64,000 nucleotides of DNA from NCBI RefSeq assembly GCF_000378985.1, contig NZ_KB905370.1, forward strand, positions 248,001 through 312,000, in the 5' to 3' direction. Shown piece by piece: positions 41,339 to 50,631 of this stretch. The translations under genes and the position numbers were made by a program. Source of the DNA: Ensifer sp. BR816 (lineage in GTDB: Bacteria > Pseudomonadota > Alphaproteobacteria > Rhizobiales > Rhizobiaceae). How positions within the stretch are numbered: position 1 is the first letter of the stretch; the number at the start of each line of letters is the position of its first letter. The notes beneath the pieces were generated by a model. The model searched no databases, was not told the origin of the DNA, and saw only the letters and a program-made list of their open reading frames with translations.

Positions 41339-42394
41339 CTAATCCTTCCGCAGTTCGGCAATCAGGTCGAGGATCGCCTTTCGGCGCTCGGGCGTACCCG
41401 GATGGGTTGAGAAGATGCTCGTATCCGAGCGGTCGTGCAGCTTCGTCTCCAACAGCTCGAAGAAGCGGGCGAAGGCCGTCGGGTCGAGGCCGGCCTTCAT
41501 CATCAGTTCGACGGAATGCCGGTCCGCCTCCGCTTCCGCAGTGCGCGAATAGGAGAGCGCGAGCAGACCGCCGCCCTCCACCAGGACGTCCTCGGCGCCG
41601 GAGCCGATATCGCCGGCGATCAGCATGATGAGTGCGGCGACACCGGCAGCGCGATAGATCTGCCGCAGGCTGTGCTTGTGCTCGACATGGCCGATCTCGT
41701 GCGCCAAGACGCCGACGATCATCTCGCTGTCGTCGCCCGCAAGTTTCACGAGCTCGTCGGTCAGGATCAGAGTGCCATCGGGAAGCGCGAAGGCATTGGG
41801 TCCGATCGGGCCCCCTTCACGAAAGTTGAGCGTGTAGGCCGCCTCACCCGCGGCCGAAAGCGCCGCGATGCGCCGGAACCCGTCGACGATCTTGCCGCGC
41901 TGCGCCTCGTCCAGCTTCGTTTCGCCGAGCAGCGTCCGATCCATGGTCTCGAGCGTGCTCGCCGACATGATCTGGGGCACGATCGGCGGCGTGACGGCGA
42001 CGGCGACTTCGACGAGAGCCGGCAGCGCATATCGGTAGGTCAGCGCACCAAGCAGGATGGTCGCCGCGACGAAGGCGACCAGCCGTGGGTGGAAGCGCTC
42101 CATCCAGTGGACGAGCCCTGCGCCGCTTCGGCCCTTGCGCGAAAGGAACCGATCGATTGCGTCGTTGTCGTTGGTCTCGAAAAGCGAACCGTCGGGAAAC
42201 GTCACCCGGCGCGGGATGCGACCGACCCGCGCGGAGATCTCGATGGCCGCGAGACTCCCTCCGGCGAGTTCGGTACCGGTTTCGTCGCTGGCGACCAGGC
42301 GCTCCCCGGCCTCGACAAGGCCGGAGGCTACCGATCGGCTCGACCCCGCAGAATGCCACTCGCCATGCGCAAAGACCGAACTGTCAGAAGCCAA
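41339..42394 (-). CDS. M48 family metalloprotease, membrane-anchored
   Basis: The product has the zinc motif HEIGH (VLAHEIGHVEHKHS) and the third-ligand segment SRTAEAEADRHSVELM, with one or two membrane helices (FVAATILLGALTYRYALPAL, AAGVAALIMLIAGDIG). The N-terminal cytoplasmic part is Ser/Glu-rich. M48 proteases degrade misfolded membrane proteins. The start is uncertain: I used a TTG at 42394, which overlaps the end of the DUF898 gene by 11 bases; the frame stays open upstream to 42484 within that gene. This overlap suggests coupled translation. Related genes in rhizobia follow a DUF898 gene in the same way. Confidence 0.8.
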   Translation of the reverse strand: MASDSSVFAHGEWHSAGSSRSVASGLVEAGERLVASDETGTELAGGSLAAIEISARVGRIPRRVTFPDGSLFETNDNDAIDRFLSRKGRSGAGLVHWMERFHPRLVAFVAATILLGALTYRYALPALVEVAVAVTPPIVPQIMSASTLETMDRTLLGETKLDEAQRGKIVDGFRRIAALSAAGEAAYTLNFREGGPIGPNAFALPDGTLILTDELVKLAGDDSEMIVGVLAHEIGHVEHKHSLRQIYRAAGVAALIMLIAGDIGSGAEDVLVEGGGLLALSYSRTAEAEADRHSVELMMKAGLDPTAFARFFELLETKLHDRSDTSIFSTHPGTPERRKAILDLIAELRKD

Positions 42395-43502
42395 AGTCGA
42401 AGCCTTCGATATCCATGAACTCGGCACCGACCGCCGATCCTTCCTGGGCGATCGCCGAGAAGATTTCACCGACATTGCCGGCAAAATGGACGCCGGTATG
42501 CTCGTTGACGTAGCGCGCCATCCGCACGGCGGCCCAGGGCCGCATCAGGCCGAGCGTCACCAGAGTCACGACGACGTTCGAGATGGCGATCCAAGTGTAG
42601 CGCAGGCGCGAGAGGTCGCTCAAGAGCCGGTGTTTGCCGTCGAAGGTGGCGGCGGACCAGGCGGCGTTGCGCACCCCGGCACGGTAGACGAGCGCCGCGA
42701 CGCCGAAAATCGCAAAGAACAGGATGTAGCCGAGCACGACCAACGCAACCAGCGACACCTGCATCTCGGCAGGTAGCAAATCGGGGCTCTCGAACGCCGT
42801 CGCAAAAAGCGCAATGTTAAGGAAGGCGATGAAGCCGACGATCAACAGCCCGAGAACGATGATCGCCGCCGAGATAGCCCAGGACTTGTAGATTTCACCG
42901 ACGGATGGGTCCGTCGAAAAGGCCCTTTGCCCGTAGCGGAGGTTGTTGCCGATATAGCGATAGGTCCAGCGGCTGGCGAGCGGTGCCAGAATGCCCAGTG
43001 TCAGCGCCGCGATGACCGGTCCCACGATGAAGGCGAGAAACGCGCCGCCGGTGCGGCCGACGAAATCGAAACGGACATTGCGGTAGCTCGTCACCCGTGC
43101 GCTGAAGCGCAAGCCACGCGCGACGAGCCAGGGAACGAAGCAGAGAAACAGCAGAAGAAGCGCAATGCCGACGAGCGGCACGATGTTCAACAGGACGTTG
43201 TAGAGGACCAGATAGGCGAAGACGATGATCCGGCCGACCAGAATCTGGCCACCTCTGGCGTGATACTCGAAGCCGCGGCCGAGAAGCACGGTGTTGCCGT
43301 AGAAATAGCGGTTGCGGCGGACCTTCGCCCAGGCTGAATAGATACCGAGCGTGACGATCGTCAGCAGGATGTTGACGATCCAGATGCCGAAGTACTCGCT
43401 GCCGCTGCCGGTAAATGACAGGCGTTGAAAATCCCCCTGGGCCGCACGCCCGAAACTGCCCTGTCCGACGCCCTGTGCCGACAATGGTTCAGCCAAAACC
43501 AT
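42384..43502 (-). CDS. DUF898 (YjgN-type) inner-membrane protein
   Basis: From the ATG at 43502, with GAGGGGACAG upstream, this is 372 residues with about eight hydrophobic segments. DUF898 motifs are present: FQRLSFTGSGSEYFGIWIVN (first helix), KVRRNRYFYGNTVLLGRGFE and a repeat of the same idea at the end (LSRLRYTWIAISNVVVTLVT, LGLMRPWAAVRMARY). The function is unknown. The end overlaps the M48 protease start, so the two are probably co-expressed. Confidence 0.85.
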   Translation of the reverse strand: MVLAEPLSAQGVGQGSFGRAAQGDFQRLSFTGSGSEYFGIWIVNILLTIVTLGIYSAWAKVRRNRYFYGNTVLLGRGFEYHARGGQILVGRIIVFAYLVLYNVLLNIVPLVGIALLLLFLCFVPWLVARGLRFSARVTSYRNVRFDFVGRTGGAFLAFIVGPVIAALTLGILAPLASRWTYRYIGNNLRYGQRAFSTDPSVGEIYKSWAISAAIIVLGLLIVGFIAFLNIALFATAFESPDLLPAEMQVSLVALVVLGYILFFAIFGVAALVYRAGVRNAAWSAATFDGKHRLLSDLSRLRYTWIAISNVVVTLVTLGLMRPWAAVRMARYVNEHTGVHFAGNVGEIFSAIAQEGSAVGAEFMDIEGFDFGF

Positions 43503-43663
43503 GATCTGTCCCCTCAAATCAAAAGAACCCAACGCCGATGCGCCAAACCGCGTCATCCCGGTAGCAGTCAGCGACGGCGAACTCAACGCATGCGCGAATC
43601 AGCCATCGACCGCAAGCGTCAAGTTCGACGTTAGTTGTACCCCAGCGCAGAATGCAACAAAAA

Positions 43664-43685
43664 AGAGCCTCCCGGAGGAGGCTCT
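43664..43685 (-). terminator. rho-independent terminator of mmsA
   Basis: On the minus strand AGAGCCTCC-TCCG-GGAGGCTCT is followed by a T-run. It lies 26 bases after the mmsA stop. Confidence 0.85.
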
Positions 43686-43710
43686 CAGTGGAGAGGATCT
43701 TGTATTCGGC

Positions 43711-45207
43711 TTACCGCATCGTCGGGATCGAGAACTCGGCGCCATCCTTGATGCCCGAGGGCCACCGCTCGGTGATGGTCTTGGTTCTGGTCCAGAACTT
43801 GATCGAGTCCGGGCCGTGCTGGTTGAGATCGCCGAAGGACGAGGACTTCCAGCCGCCGAAGGAATGATAGGCGAGCGGAACTGGGATCGGAACGTTGACG
43901 CCGACCATGCCGATGTTGATGCGGGAGGCGAAATCGCGAGCCGCGTCGCCGTCGCGGGTATAGATCGCGACGCCGTTGCCGTATTCGTGCTTCATCGGCA
44001 GCGACAGCGCGTCCTCGTAATTCTTGGCGCGCACGACCGAGAGAACCGGTCCGAAGATTTCCGTCTTGTAGATGTCCATGTCCGGCGTCACATGGTCGAA
44101 CAGGCAGCCGCCGATGAAATGGCCGTTTTCATAGCCCTGCAGCTTGAAATCGCGGCCGTCGACGACGAGCTTGGCACCCTGCTCGATGCCGCTGTCGATC
44201 AGGCTCCGGATGCGCGCCTCTGCCTCCTTGGTGACGACCGGGCCCATATCGGCCTTTTCGTCGGTATAGGGGCCGATGCGCAGGCTCTCGACCATCGGCG
44301 TCAGCTTGTCGATCAGCCGGTTGGCGGTTTCCTCGCCGACCGGAACGGCAACCGAGATCGCCATGCAACGCTCGCCGGCAGAACCGTAGCCGGCACCGAT
44401 CAGCGCGTTGGCGGCCTGGTCGAGGTCAGCATCGGGCATGATGATCATGTGGTTCTTGGCGCCGCCGAAGCACTGGGCACGCTTGCCGTTCATCGCGGCG
44501 GTGCCGTAGACGTAGCGGGCGATCGGAGTCGAGCCGACGAAGGAGACGGCGGCGATGTCCGGATGCGTCAGGATCGCGTCGACCGCGCCCTTGTCGCCGT
44601 TGACGACGTTGAGCACGCCCGCCGGCAGGCCGGCCTCGATCATCAGTTCGGCAAGACGAATCGGCACGGACGGATCGCGCTCGGAGGGCTTCAGGATGAA
44701 GGCGTTGCCGCAGGCGATCGCCGGGGCGAACATCCACATCGGAATCATCGCCGGGAAGTTGAACGGGGTGATGCCGGCGCCGACACCGACCGGCTGGCGG
44801 ATCGAATACATGTCAATGCCGGGGCCGGCGCCCTCGGTGAACTCGCTCTTCTGCAGGTGCGGAATGCCGATGACGAATTCGCAGACTTCGAGGCCGCGAA
44901 CGACATCGCCCTTGGCGTCGTCGATGGTCTTGCCATGCTCGCGGGACAAGAGCTCGGCCAGTTCGTTCATGTTTTCGTTCAGGAGCTGGACGAACTTGAT
45001 GAAGACGCGGGCGCGGCGCTGCGGGTTGGTGGCGGCCCACTTGACCTGCGCGGCCTTGGCGCTCTCGACGGCGGCGGCAAGTTCGGCGTCGCTCGCGAGC
45101 GCCACGGTGCCCTGAACTTCACCCGTTGCCGGGTTGAAGATGTTGCTGACGCGGCCGCTCGTGCTGGCGACGCGCTTGCCGTCGATGAAATGTCCTACTT
45201 CATACAT
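43711..45207 (-). CDS. mmsA: CoA-acylating methylmalonate-semialdehyde dehydrogenase
   Basis: This 498-residue enzyme (from ATG 45207, MYEVGHFIDGKRVASTSGRV) has the aldehyde dehydrogenase fold. Visible are VNVVNGDKGAVDAI, FVGSTPIARYVY and the nucleophile Cys in AGERCMAISV. MmsA oxidises methylmalonate or malonate semialdehyde with CoA to propionyl-CoA or acetyl-CoA in valine or inositol breakdown (IolA activity). It is divergent from a LysR gene and ends in a strong terminator. Confidence 0.93.
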   Translation of the reverse strand: MYEVGHFIDGKRVASTSGRVSNIFNPATGEVQGTVALASDAELAAAVESAKAAQVKWAATNPQRRARVFIKFVQLLNENMNELAELLSREHGKTIDDAKGDVVRGLEVCEFVIGIPHLQKSEFTEGAGPGIDMYSIRQPVGVGAGITPFNFPAMIPMWMFAPAIACGNAFILKPSERDPSVPIRLAELMIEAGLPAGVLNVVNGDKGAVDAILTHPDIAAVSFVGSTPIARYVYGTAAMNGKRAQCFGGAKNHMIIMPDADLDQAANALIGAGYGSAGERCMAISVAVPVGEETANRLIDKLTPMVESLRIGPYTDEKADMGPVVTKEAEARIRSLIDSGIEQGAKLVVDGRDFKLQGYENGHFIGGCLFDHVTPDMDIYKTEIFGPVLSVVRAKNYEDALSLPMKHEYGNGVAIYTRDGDAARDFASRINIGMVGVNVPIPVPLAYHSFGGWKSSSFGDLNQHGPDSIKFWTRTKTITERWPSGIKDGAEFSIPTMR

Positions 45208-45282
45208 CGGTGTTCCTCCTGTCTTGATCCTAGTTGGTCTTGATCTTGGGCGCATGATCGCACTACGATTTCAACAAATCAA

Positions 45283-45299
45283 TTTCCGAAATTCAGAAA
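45283..45299. promoter_or_regulatory. candidate LysR operator between mmsA and lysR
   Basis: TTTC-N9-GAAA is a dyad with the T-N11-A shape of LysR boxes, 38 bases before the LysR gene and 76 before mmsA. The half-site TTTCNGAA occurs in overlapping form. Functional assignment is inferred from position. Confidence 0.4.
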
Positions 45300-45336
45300 C
45301 CGTTGTGCGAAAATTAAAGTTCACTGGAGCAGCCAT

Positions 45337-46218
45337 ATGGACTGGGACGACGTCAGGGTGTTTCTCGCGGTGGCGCGTACAGGCCAGATCCTCTCCGCCT
45401 CGAAAAGGCTCGGCATCAATCATGCGACCCTCAGCCGGCGCGTTACGGCGCTCGAGGAGACGCTGAAGACGCGGCTGCTGGTGCGCCGGCCGAACGGCTG
45501 CGAGCTGACAGCGGAGGGCGAGATCTTCCTTTCCGCCGCCGAGCGCATGGAAACCGAAATGCTCGCGGCGCAGTCGCAGATCGGCCGGATCGACACGGCG
45601 ATCGCCGGCACGGTGCGCATCGGCGCTCCGGACGGGTTCGGCGTCTCCTTCCTGGCGCCGCGGCTCGGGCGGCTGACGGCGCGCCATCCGGAGCTGAAGC
45701 TGCAGCTCGTGCCGGTGCCGCGCTCCTTCTCGCTGTCGCAGCGCGAGGCCGACATCGCCATCACCATCGAGCGACCCGAACAGGGGCGTCTCGTTTCGTC
45801 CAAGCTCACCGATTATACACTGGGGCTCTACGCATCGGCGGATTATCTTGCCCGCTACGGCACACCGCAGGCGATCGACGACCTGAAAAGCCATCGCCGC
45901 ATCGGCTATGTCGAGGACCTGATCTTCACGCCCTCGCTCAATTTCTCGGCAGAGATCATGCGAAGCTGGGACGCGTCGTTCGAGATCTCCAGCGCCACCG
46001 GCCAGACCGAGGCGGTCCGCTCCAGCGCCGGCATCGGCATCCTGCACAACTATATCGCCCGGCAATATCCGGAACTCACGCGCGTCCTGCCCGAGACGAC
46101 GATCAGGCGCGCCTACTGGACCACCTATCACGAGAGCGCGCGCGAACTGGTGCGCGTGCGTACCGTCGTCTCGTTCCTGCAGGAACTGGTGACGGCGGAG
46201 CATCAGATCTTCGTGTGA
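45337..46218 (+). CDS. LysR-family transcriptional regulator
   Basis: This 293-residue protein has the LysR winged helix (DDVRVFLAVARTGQILSASK, RLGINHATLSRRVTALEE), a linker helix and the type 2 periplasmic-binding-like effector domain. It is divergent from mmsA, so mmsA is its likely target and a branched-chain or inositol intermediate its likely ligand; this is inference from LysR-target arrangement. Confidence 0.88.
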   Translation: MDWDDVRVFLAVARTGQILSASKRLGINHATLSRRVTALEETLKTRLLVRRPNGCELTAEGEIFLSAAERMETEMLAAQSQIGRIDTAIAGTVRIGAPDGFGVSFLAPRLGRLTARHPELKLQLVPVPRSFSLSQREADIAITIERPEQGRLVSSKLTDYTLGLYASADYLARYGTPQAIDDLKSHRRIGYVEDLIFTPSLNFSAEIMRSWDASFEISSATGQTEAVRSSAGIGILHNYIARQYPELTRVLPETTIRRAYWTTYHESARELVRVRTVVSFLQELVTAEHQIFV

Positions 46219-46235
46219 GGACTTGTGGGGAAAAA

Positions 46236-46312
46236 TGGTACGGTTGGGTGGTCTCGAACCACCGACCTCAGGTGCCACAAACCTGCGCTCTAACCAACTG
46301 AGCTACAACCGC
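46236..46312 (-). tRNA. tRNA-His (GUG anticodon)
   Basis: A 77-base cloverleaf on the minus strand, with encoded CCA. The acceptor stem pairs GCGGUUG with CAACCGU (G1-U72 wobble, then six Watson-Crick pairs), discriminator A73, D loop AGCUCAGUUGGUUAGAGC, anticodon loop with GUG, and T arm GGUGGUUCGAGACCACC. There is no G at -1 (the base before G1 is U). This is the atypical alphaproteobacterial form. Confidence 0.95.
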
Positions 46313-46410
46313 ACTCGGCGCGCGATCCCAAATCGCTTGGGTCGTCGCGTTGGCGGCTCACATACGGACACTTAGGCCGATTTGCAAGCCTTAACTTGAG
46401 ATTATCCAGC

Positions 46411-46439
46411 AAAAAGACCGGATGGCAAGCCACCCGGTC
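46411..46439 (-). terminator. rho-independent terminator of the phasin gene
   Basis: On the minus strand GACCGGGTGGC-TT-GCCATCCGGTC is followed by five T. It lies 35 bases after the stop of the phasin gene. Confidence 0.85.
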
Positions 46440-46473
46440 CGTCATCGATTCCGATCGGCAGCGGTAGGACCGA

Positions 46474-46920
46474 TCAGGCCTTCTTGAAGGTAGAGACGAC
46501 CTTTTCGGCGGCTTCCTTGCCCGGCTTGGCAACGTTCTCGGCGACCTTGCGGGTGGCTTCCTGCATCGACTTCGCCTGTTCGACGGCGACTTCGGCCTGC
46601 TTGCGGATGAAGGCGGTCTGCAGTTCGACGAGTTCGGAGAGCGACTTGACGCCGAGCAGCGCTTCCATGTGCGAGAGCGAGTTCTCGGCATTGGTGCGCA
46701 GTGCATCGATGGCCTTGAGGCCGAGCTCGACGGAGCCCGACTGGGCGCTTTCGAGAGTCGCTTCGACGGTCTTCGTTGCTTCTTCGGCAGCGGTCTTCAT
46801 CTTGGCATAGGCATCCTTCGACTGCGCGGCGCCCTTTTCGGCGAATTCGCGGAAGCCGTCGGCAAACTTGGTCGGGTCAAAAGAAAGGGAAAATGCGTCT
46901 TCGGTCTTCTTGGTAGCCAT
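46474..46920 (-). CDS. phasin (polyhydroxyalkanoate granule-associated protein)
   Basis: This 148-residue protein has the Phasin_2 plan: DPTKFADGFREFAEKGAAQS, then helix KDAYAKMKTAAEEATKTVEA and HMEALLGVKSLSELVELQTA, FIRKQAEVAVEQAKSMQEAT. Ala/Glu/Lys-rich amphipathic helices coat PHB granules. Its promoter region carries two TTGTGCAT-type sites, possibly for PhaR. It is divergent from cbrA. Confidence 0.9.
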   Translation of the reverse strand: MATKKTEDAFSLSFDPTKFADGFREFAEKGAAQSKDAYAKMKTAAEEATKTVEATLESAQSGSVELGLKAIDALRTNAENSLSHMEALLGVKSLSELVELQTAFIRKQAEVAVEQAKSMQEATRKVAENVAKPGKEAAEKVVSTFKKA

Positions 46921-46992
46921 TGGTATGCGCTCCTTGGTGTGGCCCTCTAAGAGGCGCCTCGGTGAGTGATGCCGCTCTTATAATCGATCTCG

Positions 46993-47025
46993 TTGTGCAT
47001 TGCAACAAAATTGTGCATCGCACAA
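46993..47025. promoter_or_regulatory. tandem TTGTGCAT-type operator upstream of phasin
   Basis: Two near-identical dyads, TTGTGCATTGCAACA (46993-47007) and TTGTGCATCGCACAA (47011-47025), separated by three bases; the second has perfect TTGTGC/GCACAA arms. GCA/TGC-rich dyads at phasin promoters are the known target class of PhaR. They lie 73-105 bases upstream of the phasin gene. Confidence 0.55.
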
Positions 47026-47106
47026 AAACCACCGCTATTAACCTTGCGGGGCGAAAGGCAGGTGGAGAGCGGGGCCGTCGCTGGACCCTCGCAGATGCGG
47101 CAGGTA

Positions 47107-47121
47107 TTAATAGAGTGTTAA
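47107..47121 (+). promoter_or_regulatory. CtrA box (TTAA-N7-TTAA) upstream of cbrA
   Basis: TTAATAGAGTGTTAA is an exact match to the full CtrA binding consensus TTAA-N7-TTAA. It is 30 bases before the cbrA start codon, where CtrA usually overlaps a -35 region. Confidence 0.7.
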
Positions 47122-47151
47122 CACGCAAGCGCCCCGTCAATAGGCCTGCCC

Positions 47152-50100
47152 ATGCCCGTGAGACAGTATCCATTCATCGACATTGCCGTGCATGCACGGG
47201 TGCGGGAGCATTTTGCCCGCGGGGATGCATCGGTGCTCTTTTCGAAGGATCTGGCGCGCGTCCTGTGGGCAAACGATCAAGGCGCCAAGCTGTTCGGCGT
47301 CGCTTCGGTCTACGATTTCATCGATGGCACCCTGGACTCGAACGACCTCTCGCTGCGCCAGTTGCGCGCTGCTGCGGCACAGCTTGCCGCCGTCGGCGAC
47401 CGTCGCCAGCTGTTGATCCGGATCGCGGCCGGCTTCCGGCGGCTGCCTCTGAATGCCACGGTCGAGATGGTTCGCATCCGGGCGGGCGAGGACGCCGTTC
47501 TCTTCACCGCCCCGCACAATGGCAAGGCGCTGTCGACGGAAGACCGCGCCGCCGCGATGATCGCCGGGCTGGACGGGCCGGATACACACATGGCCGTTCT
47601 CGACGACGGCGGCGGCGTCATCGCCCAATCGCCCGGATTCGAACATCTGGGCTTGTCGTCCGAGATCCGTCAGACGCTCGTCGCGGCAGTGGCGCGTGAC
47701 AAGGACCGGCTGATCAAACGCCCCGTCGCAACCGAGAAGGGGCAATTGCCCGCCGCCATCGGCAAGATCTCCGATCACCCGGCACTGCATCTTCTTTTTG
47801 CCGTGGAAGCTTCGCTCGATACGGAGGAGGCCGAGGAAACGGCCGCGAAGGACGAACCAGACGCACTCGACGCAGCGTCGGCGCAGGTCGAGGTCGGGCA
47901 GGATGCGGCTGCACCGGACGAGCCGGCGGCCGAAGCCCCGGTGCAGGATGATGCTTCCGAGACCCTGTCGACGACGGAATTGGCCGTAGAAGAAGAGCCG
48001 GCCAATGCGGCGCCGATCGACGAGGAACAGGGCGAATTGACGCTCGAGCCCGGCGACGGGGCGGCAGAGCCGTCGCAGCCGGCGGAAGGCGAGGCCCCAC
48101 CGCCCGCGCCGGAAACGGCGGGATTGGAAACCGCCAGCGGCACCGCTGCGGCATCGAGCTTTACCTTTACGCCAGGCAACCGGGCGGTCCGCTTCGTCTG
48201 GAAAATCGACGCGGAGGGACGCTTCAGCGAAATCTCCGAGGAATTCGCGTCAGCCGTTGGCCCGAAATCCGCGGACGTCGTCGGCCTGACCTTTGTCGAG
48301 CTTGCGGACCGATACGATCTCGACCCCGACCACAAGATCAACGCGCTTCTGCATCGCCGCGACACCTGGTCGGGCAAGACCATCCTCTGGCCGGTCGAAG
48401 GGACGAGCCTCAAGGTGCCGGTCGACCTCGCCGCCCTGCCGACCTATTCCCGTTCGCGCGAGTTCGATGGTTTCCGCGGCTTCGGCATTGTCAGGATCGC
48501 CGATGCGATCGAGGACGCGAAGGCGAGCGGCCTGGCGCTCCTCACTCCCGACACGGCCCGGCACGAGGATACGGCAGTCGATATCCCGGCAGAGGGCTCT
48601 CCCGGGGAACCAAGTGCAGATCAGGACGGGACGGAAGCCTCCCCCCCAGTCGACATGCCGCAAGGCGGGCGGGAGGACGGCGCGGCGCCGGAACCGCCGG
48701 CGGCGGAGGACCCCTTTGCCGGCGAGCAGCCCGCGCTTCGCATTGTCGACACTCCGGCGCGGCCGCCTTCCGACAAGGTCATCGATCTCGACGAGCGACG
48801 GCCGGCGGGTTCCGGGGCTTTGACGCGCGGCGAGCAGGCGGCCTTCCGCGAGATCGCGCGGCAGCTTGGCGCCCATTTCGGCGAGCCTGCGACTCCGTCC
48901 AACACGGCAGGCGAAGACGACGGGCGCTTGGCAGGAGAAGCGCCTCCGGCCGAGGCAGCCGTTTCACCCGACACGGAAAGCAGTGGATCGGACGAAGCCA
49001 CTGCCACCCGGCGGGAGGAAACGGCGGCCGCAGCCGGAGATGAAGCGTCCCCCGCCTCGCGCGGCGGCGTCGGCATGAGCAGCGAAATCCTCGACCGGCT
49101 GCCCGTCGCGCTGCTCATTCATCATGGCGACGAGCTGCTGCACGCAAACCCCGAATTTCTGCGGCTGACCGGCTACCCGAAACTCGATGCCTTCGCGCAG
49201 GAGGGAGGACTGGAAGCCCTCTTCGCCTATGGCGACGAATCCGGAGAGACGCGGCCGGATGGGACGATGACCCTGGTGCGTGCCAGTGGCCAGCTCGCTC
49301 CGGTCACCGCCCATCTCCATTCGATCCAGTGGGAGGGGCGAAGCGCCCTGATGCTGGCGCTCAGCCCGGCCGCGGCCCGTGCCGCCGAGACGGCTACACC
49401 CGAGGCAAAGGCCTTGCCGGGGGCCGAGACGCGACTCAGGATGGAAATCGACGAGCTCCGCTCGATCCTCGAAACGGCCACCGACGGCGTCGTGGTTCTC
49501 GGGCAGGAGGGCGACATTCGGACGATGAACCGCTCGGCAAGTGCGCTCTTCAACTATGACGAAGAGGAGATGCGCAGCAAGCCGTTCGCCGCCCTCTTCG
49601 CCCATGAGAGCCAGAAGGCGGTGATCGACTACCTCCACGGCCTGTCCGGCCACGGTGTCGCGAGCGTGCTCAACGATGGCCGCGAAGTGATCGGCAGGGA
49701 GGCTGGCGGCGGCTTCATTCCGCTGTTCATGACCATCGGGCGGCTCTCCTCCTCCAACGGCTATTGCGCCGTCATCCGCGACATCACCCAATGGAAGCGG
49801 ACCGAGGAGGAATTGCGCAACGCCAAGCGTGCCGCCGAGACCGCAAACGCCCACAAGACCGAGTTCCTTGCAAGGGTGAGCCACGAGATCCGCACGCCGC
49901 TCAACGCCATCATCGGCTTTTCCGACATGATGGCGAGCGAGCATTTCGGCCCGGTCGGACATCCCCGCTACATCGAATATGCCGGCGACATCGGCCGGTC
50001 GGGACGGCACGTGCTCGACATCGTCAACGACCTGCTCGACATCTCGAAGATCGAGGCGGGCGAGATGGAACTCGATTTCAGGGCCGTGGACATCAACGAG

Positions 50101-50553
50101 GCGGTCTCCGAAGCCGTCTCGCTGGTGCAGCCGCAGGCCAACAGCCAACGCGTGATCATCCGCACCTCGCTCTCCGGCTCGGTGCCGGAGGTCGTGGCCG
50201 ACGGCCGGTCGATCAAGCAGATCGCGCTCAACATCCTCGCGAACGCCATCCGCTTCACGCCGTCCGGCGGGCAGATCGTCGTGTCGACCTCCTACGAGGC
50301 GAACGGCAGCGTCATTCTCCGGATCCGCGACACCGGGATCGGCATGACGCGCAACGAACTCGATCAGGCGATGAAGCCTTTCCGGCAGGTGACGACCGGG
50401 GGGCGCAAGCGTGGCGAGGGCACCGGCCTCGGCCTGCCGCTGACGAAGGCGATGGCCGAGGCGAACCGCGCCCAATTCGCCATCACCTCCGCACCGAACG
50501 AGGGGACGCTGGTGGAAGTTTCCTTCCCCTCTCAACGCGTCTTGGCGAACTGA
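47152..50553 (+). CDS. cbrA: CbrA-like PAS sensor histidine kinase (PleC/DivJ family)
   Basis: This 1133-residue protein has no obvious membrane helix. It starts MPVRQYPFIDIAVHARVREH, has a long acidic/Pro-rich segment (about 215-320) and further ones (about 470-640), PAS domains near 350-460, 650-740 and 760-880, then a kinase core: H-box VSHEIRTPLNAIIGF with His911, N-box LNILANAIRFTPSGG, G1 RDTGIGM and G2 GEGTGLGLPL. The DHp segment with FSDMMASEHFGPVG and YAGDIGRSGRHVLDIVNDLL is that of DivK-type kinases. In Sinorhizobium CbrA acts on DivK to control CtrA, cell cycle, envelope and symbiosis. A CtrA box lies upstream. Confidence 0.9.
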   Translation: MPVRQYPFIDIAVHARVREHFARGDASVLFSKDLARVLWANDQGAKLFGVASVYDFIDGTLDSNDLSLRQLRAAAAQLAAVGDRRQLLIRIAAGFRRLPLNATVEMVRIRAGEDAVLFTAPHNGKALSTEDRAAAMIAGLDGPDTHMAVLDDGGGVIAQSPGFEHLGLSSEIRQTLVAAVARDKDRLIKRPVATEKGQLPAAIGKISDHPALHLLFAVEASLDTEEAEETAAKDEPDALDAASAQVEVGQDAAAPDEPAAEAPVQDDASETLSTTELAVEEEPANAAPIDEEQGELTLEPGDGAAEPSQPAEGEAPPPAPETAGLETASGTAAASSFTFTPGNRAVRFVWKIDAEGRFSEISEEFASAVGPKSADVVGLTFVELADRYDLDPDHKINALLHRRDTWSGKTILWPVEGTSLKVPVDLAALPTYSRSREFDGFRGFGIVRIADAIEDAKASGLALLTPDTARHEDTAVDIPAEGSPGEPSADQDGTEASPPVDMPQGGREDGAAPEPPAAEDPFAGEQPALRIVDTPARPPSDKVIDLDERRPAGSGALTRGEQAAFREIARQLGAHFGEPATPSNTAGEDDGRLAGEAPPAEAAVSPDTESSGSDEATATRREETAAAAGDEASPASRGGVGMSSEILDRLPVALLIHHGDELLHANPEFLRLTGYPKLDAFAQEGGLEALFAYGDESGETRPDGTMTLVRASGQLAPVTAHLHSIQWEGRSALMLALSPAAARAAETATPEAKALPGAETRLRMEIDELRSILETATDGVVVLGQEGDIRTMNRSASALFNYDEEEMRSKPFAALFAHESQKAVIDYLHGLSGHGVASVLNDGREVIGREAGGGFIPLFMTIGRLSSSNGYCAVIRDITQWKRTEEELRNAKRAAETANAHKTEFLARVSHEIRTPLNAIIGFSDMMASEHFGPVGHPRYIEYAGDIGRSGRHVLDIVNDLLDISKIEAGEMELDFRAVDINEAVSEAVSLVQPQANSQRVIIRTSLSGSVPEVVADGRSIKQIALNILANAIRFTPSGGQIVVSTSYEANGSVILRIRDTGIGMTRNELDQAMKPFRQVTTGGRKRGEGTGLGLPLTKAMAEANRAQFAITSAPNEGTLVEVSFPSQRVLAN

Positions 50554-50631
50554 GGGCCGATGCTGTAAGGAAATGTTGACCTGCGGGAACCAGTTTGGCT
50601 CCCGCCAGCATCTTGCCGCGGAACGGATCGT

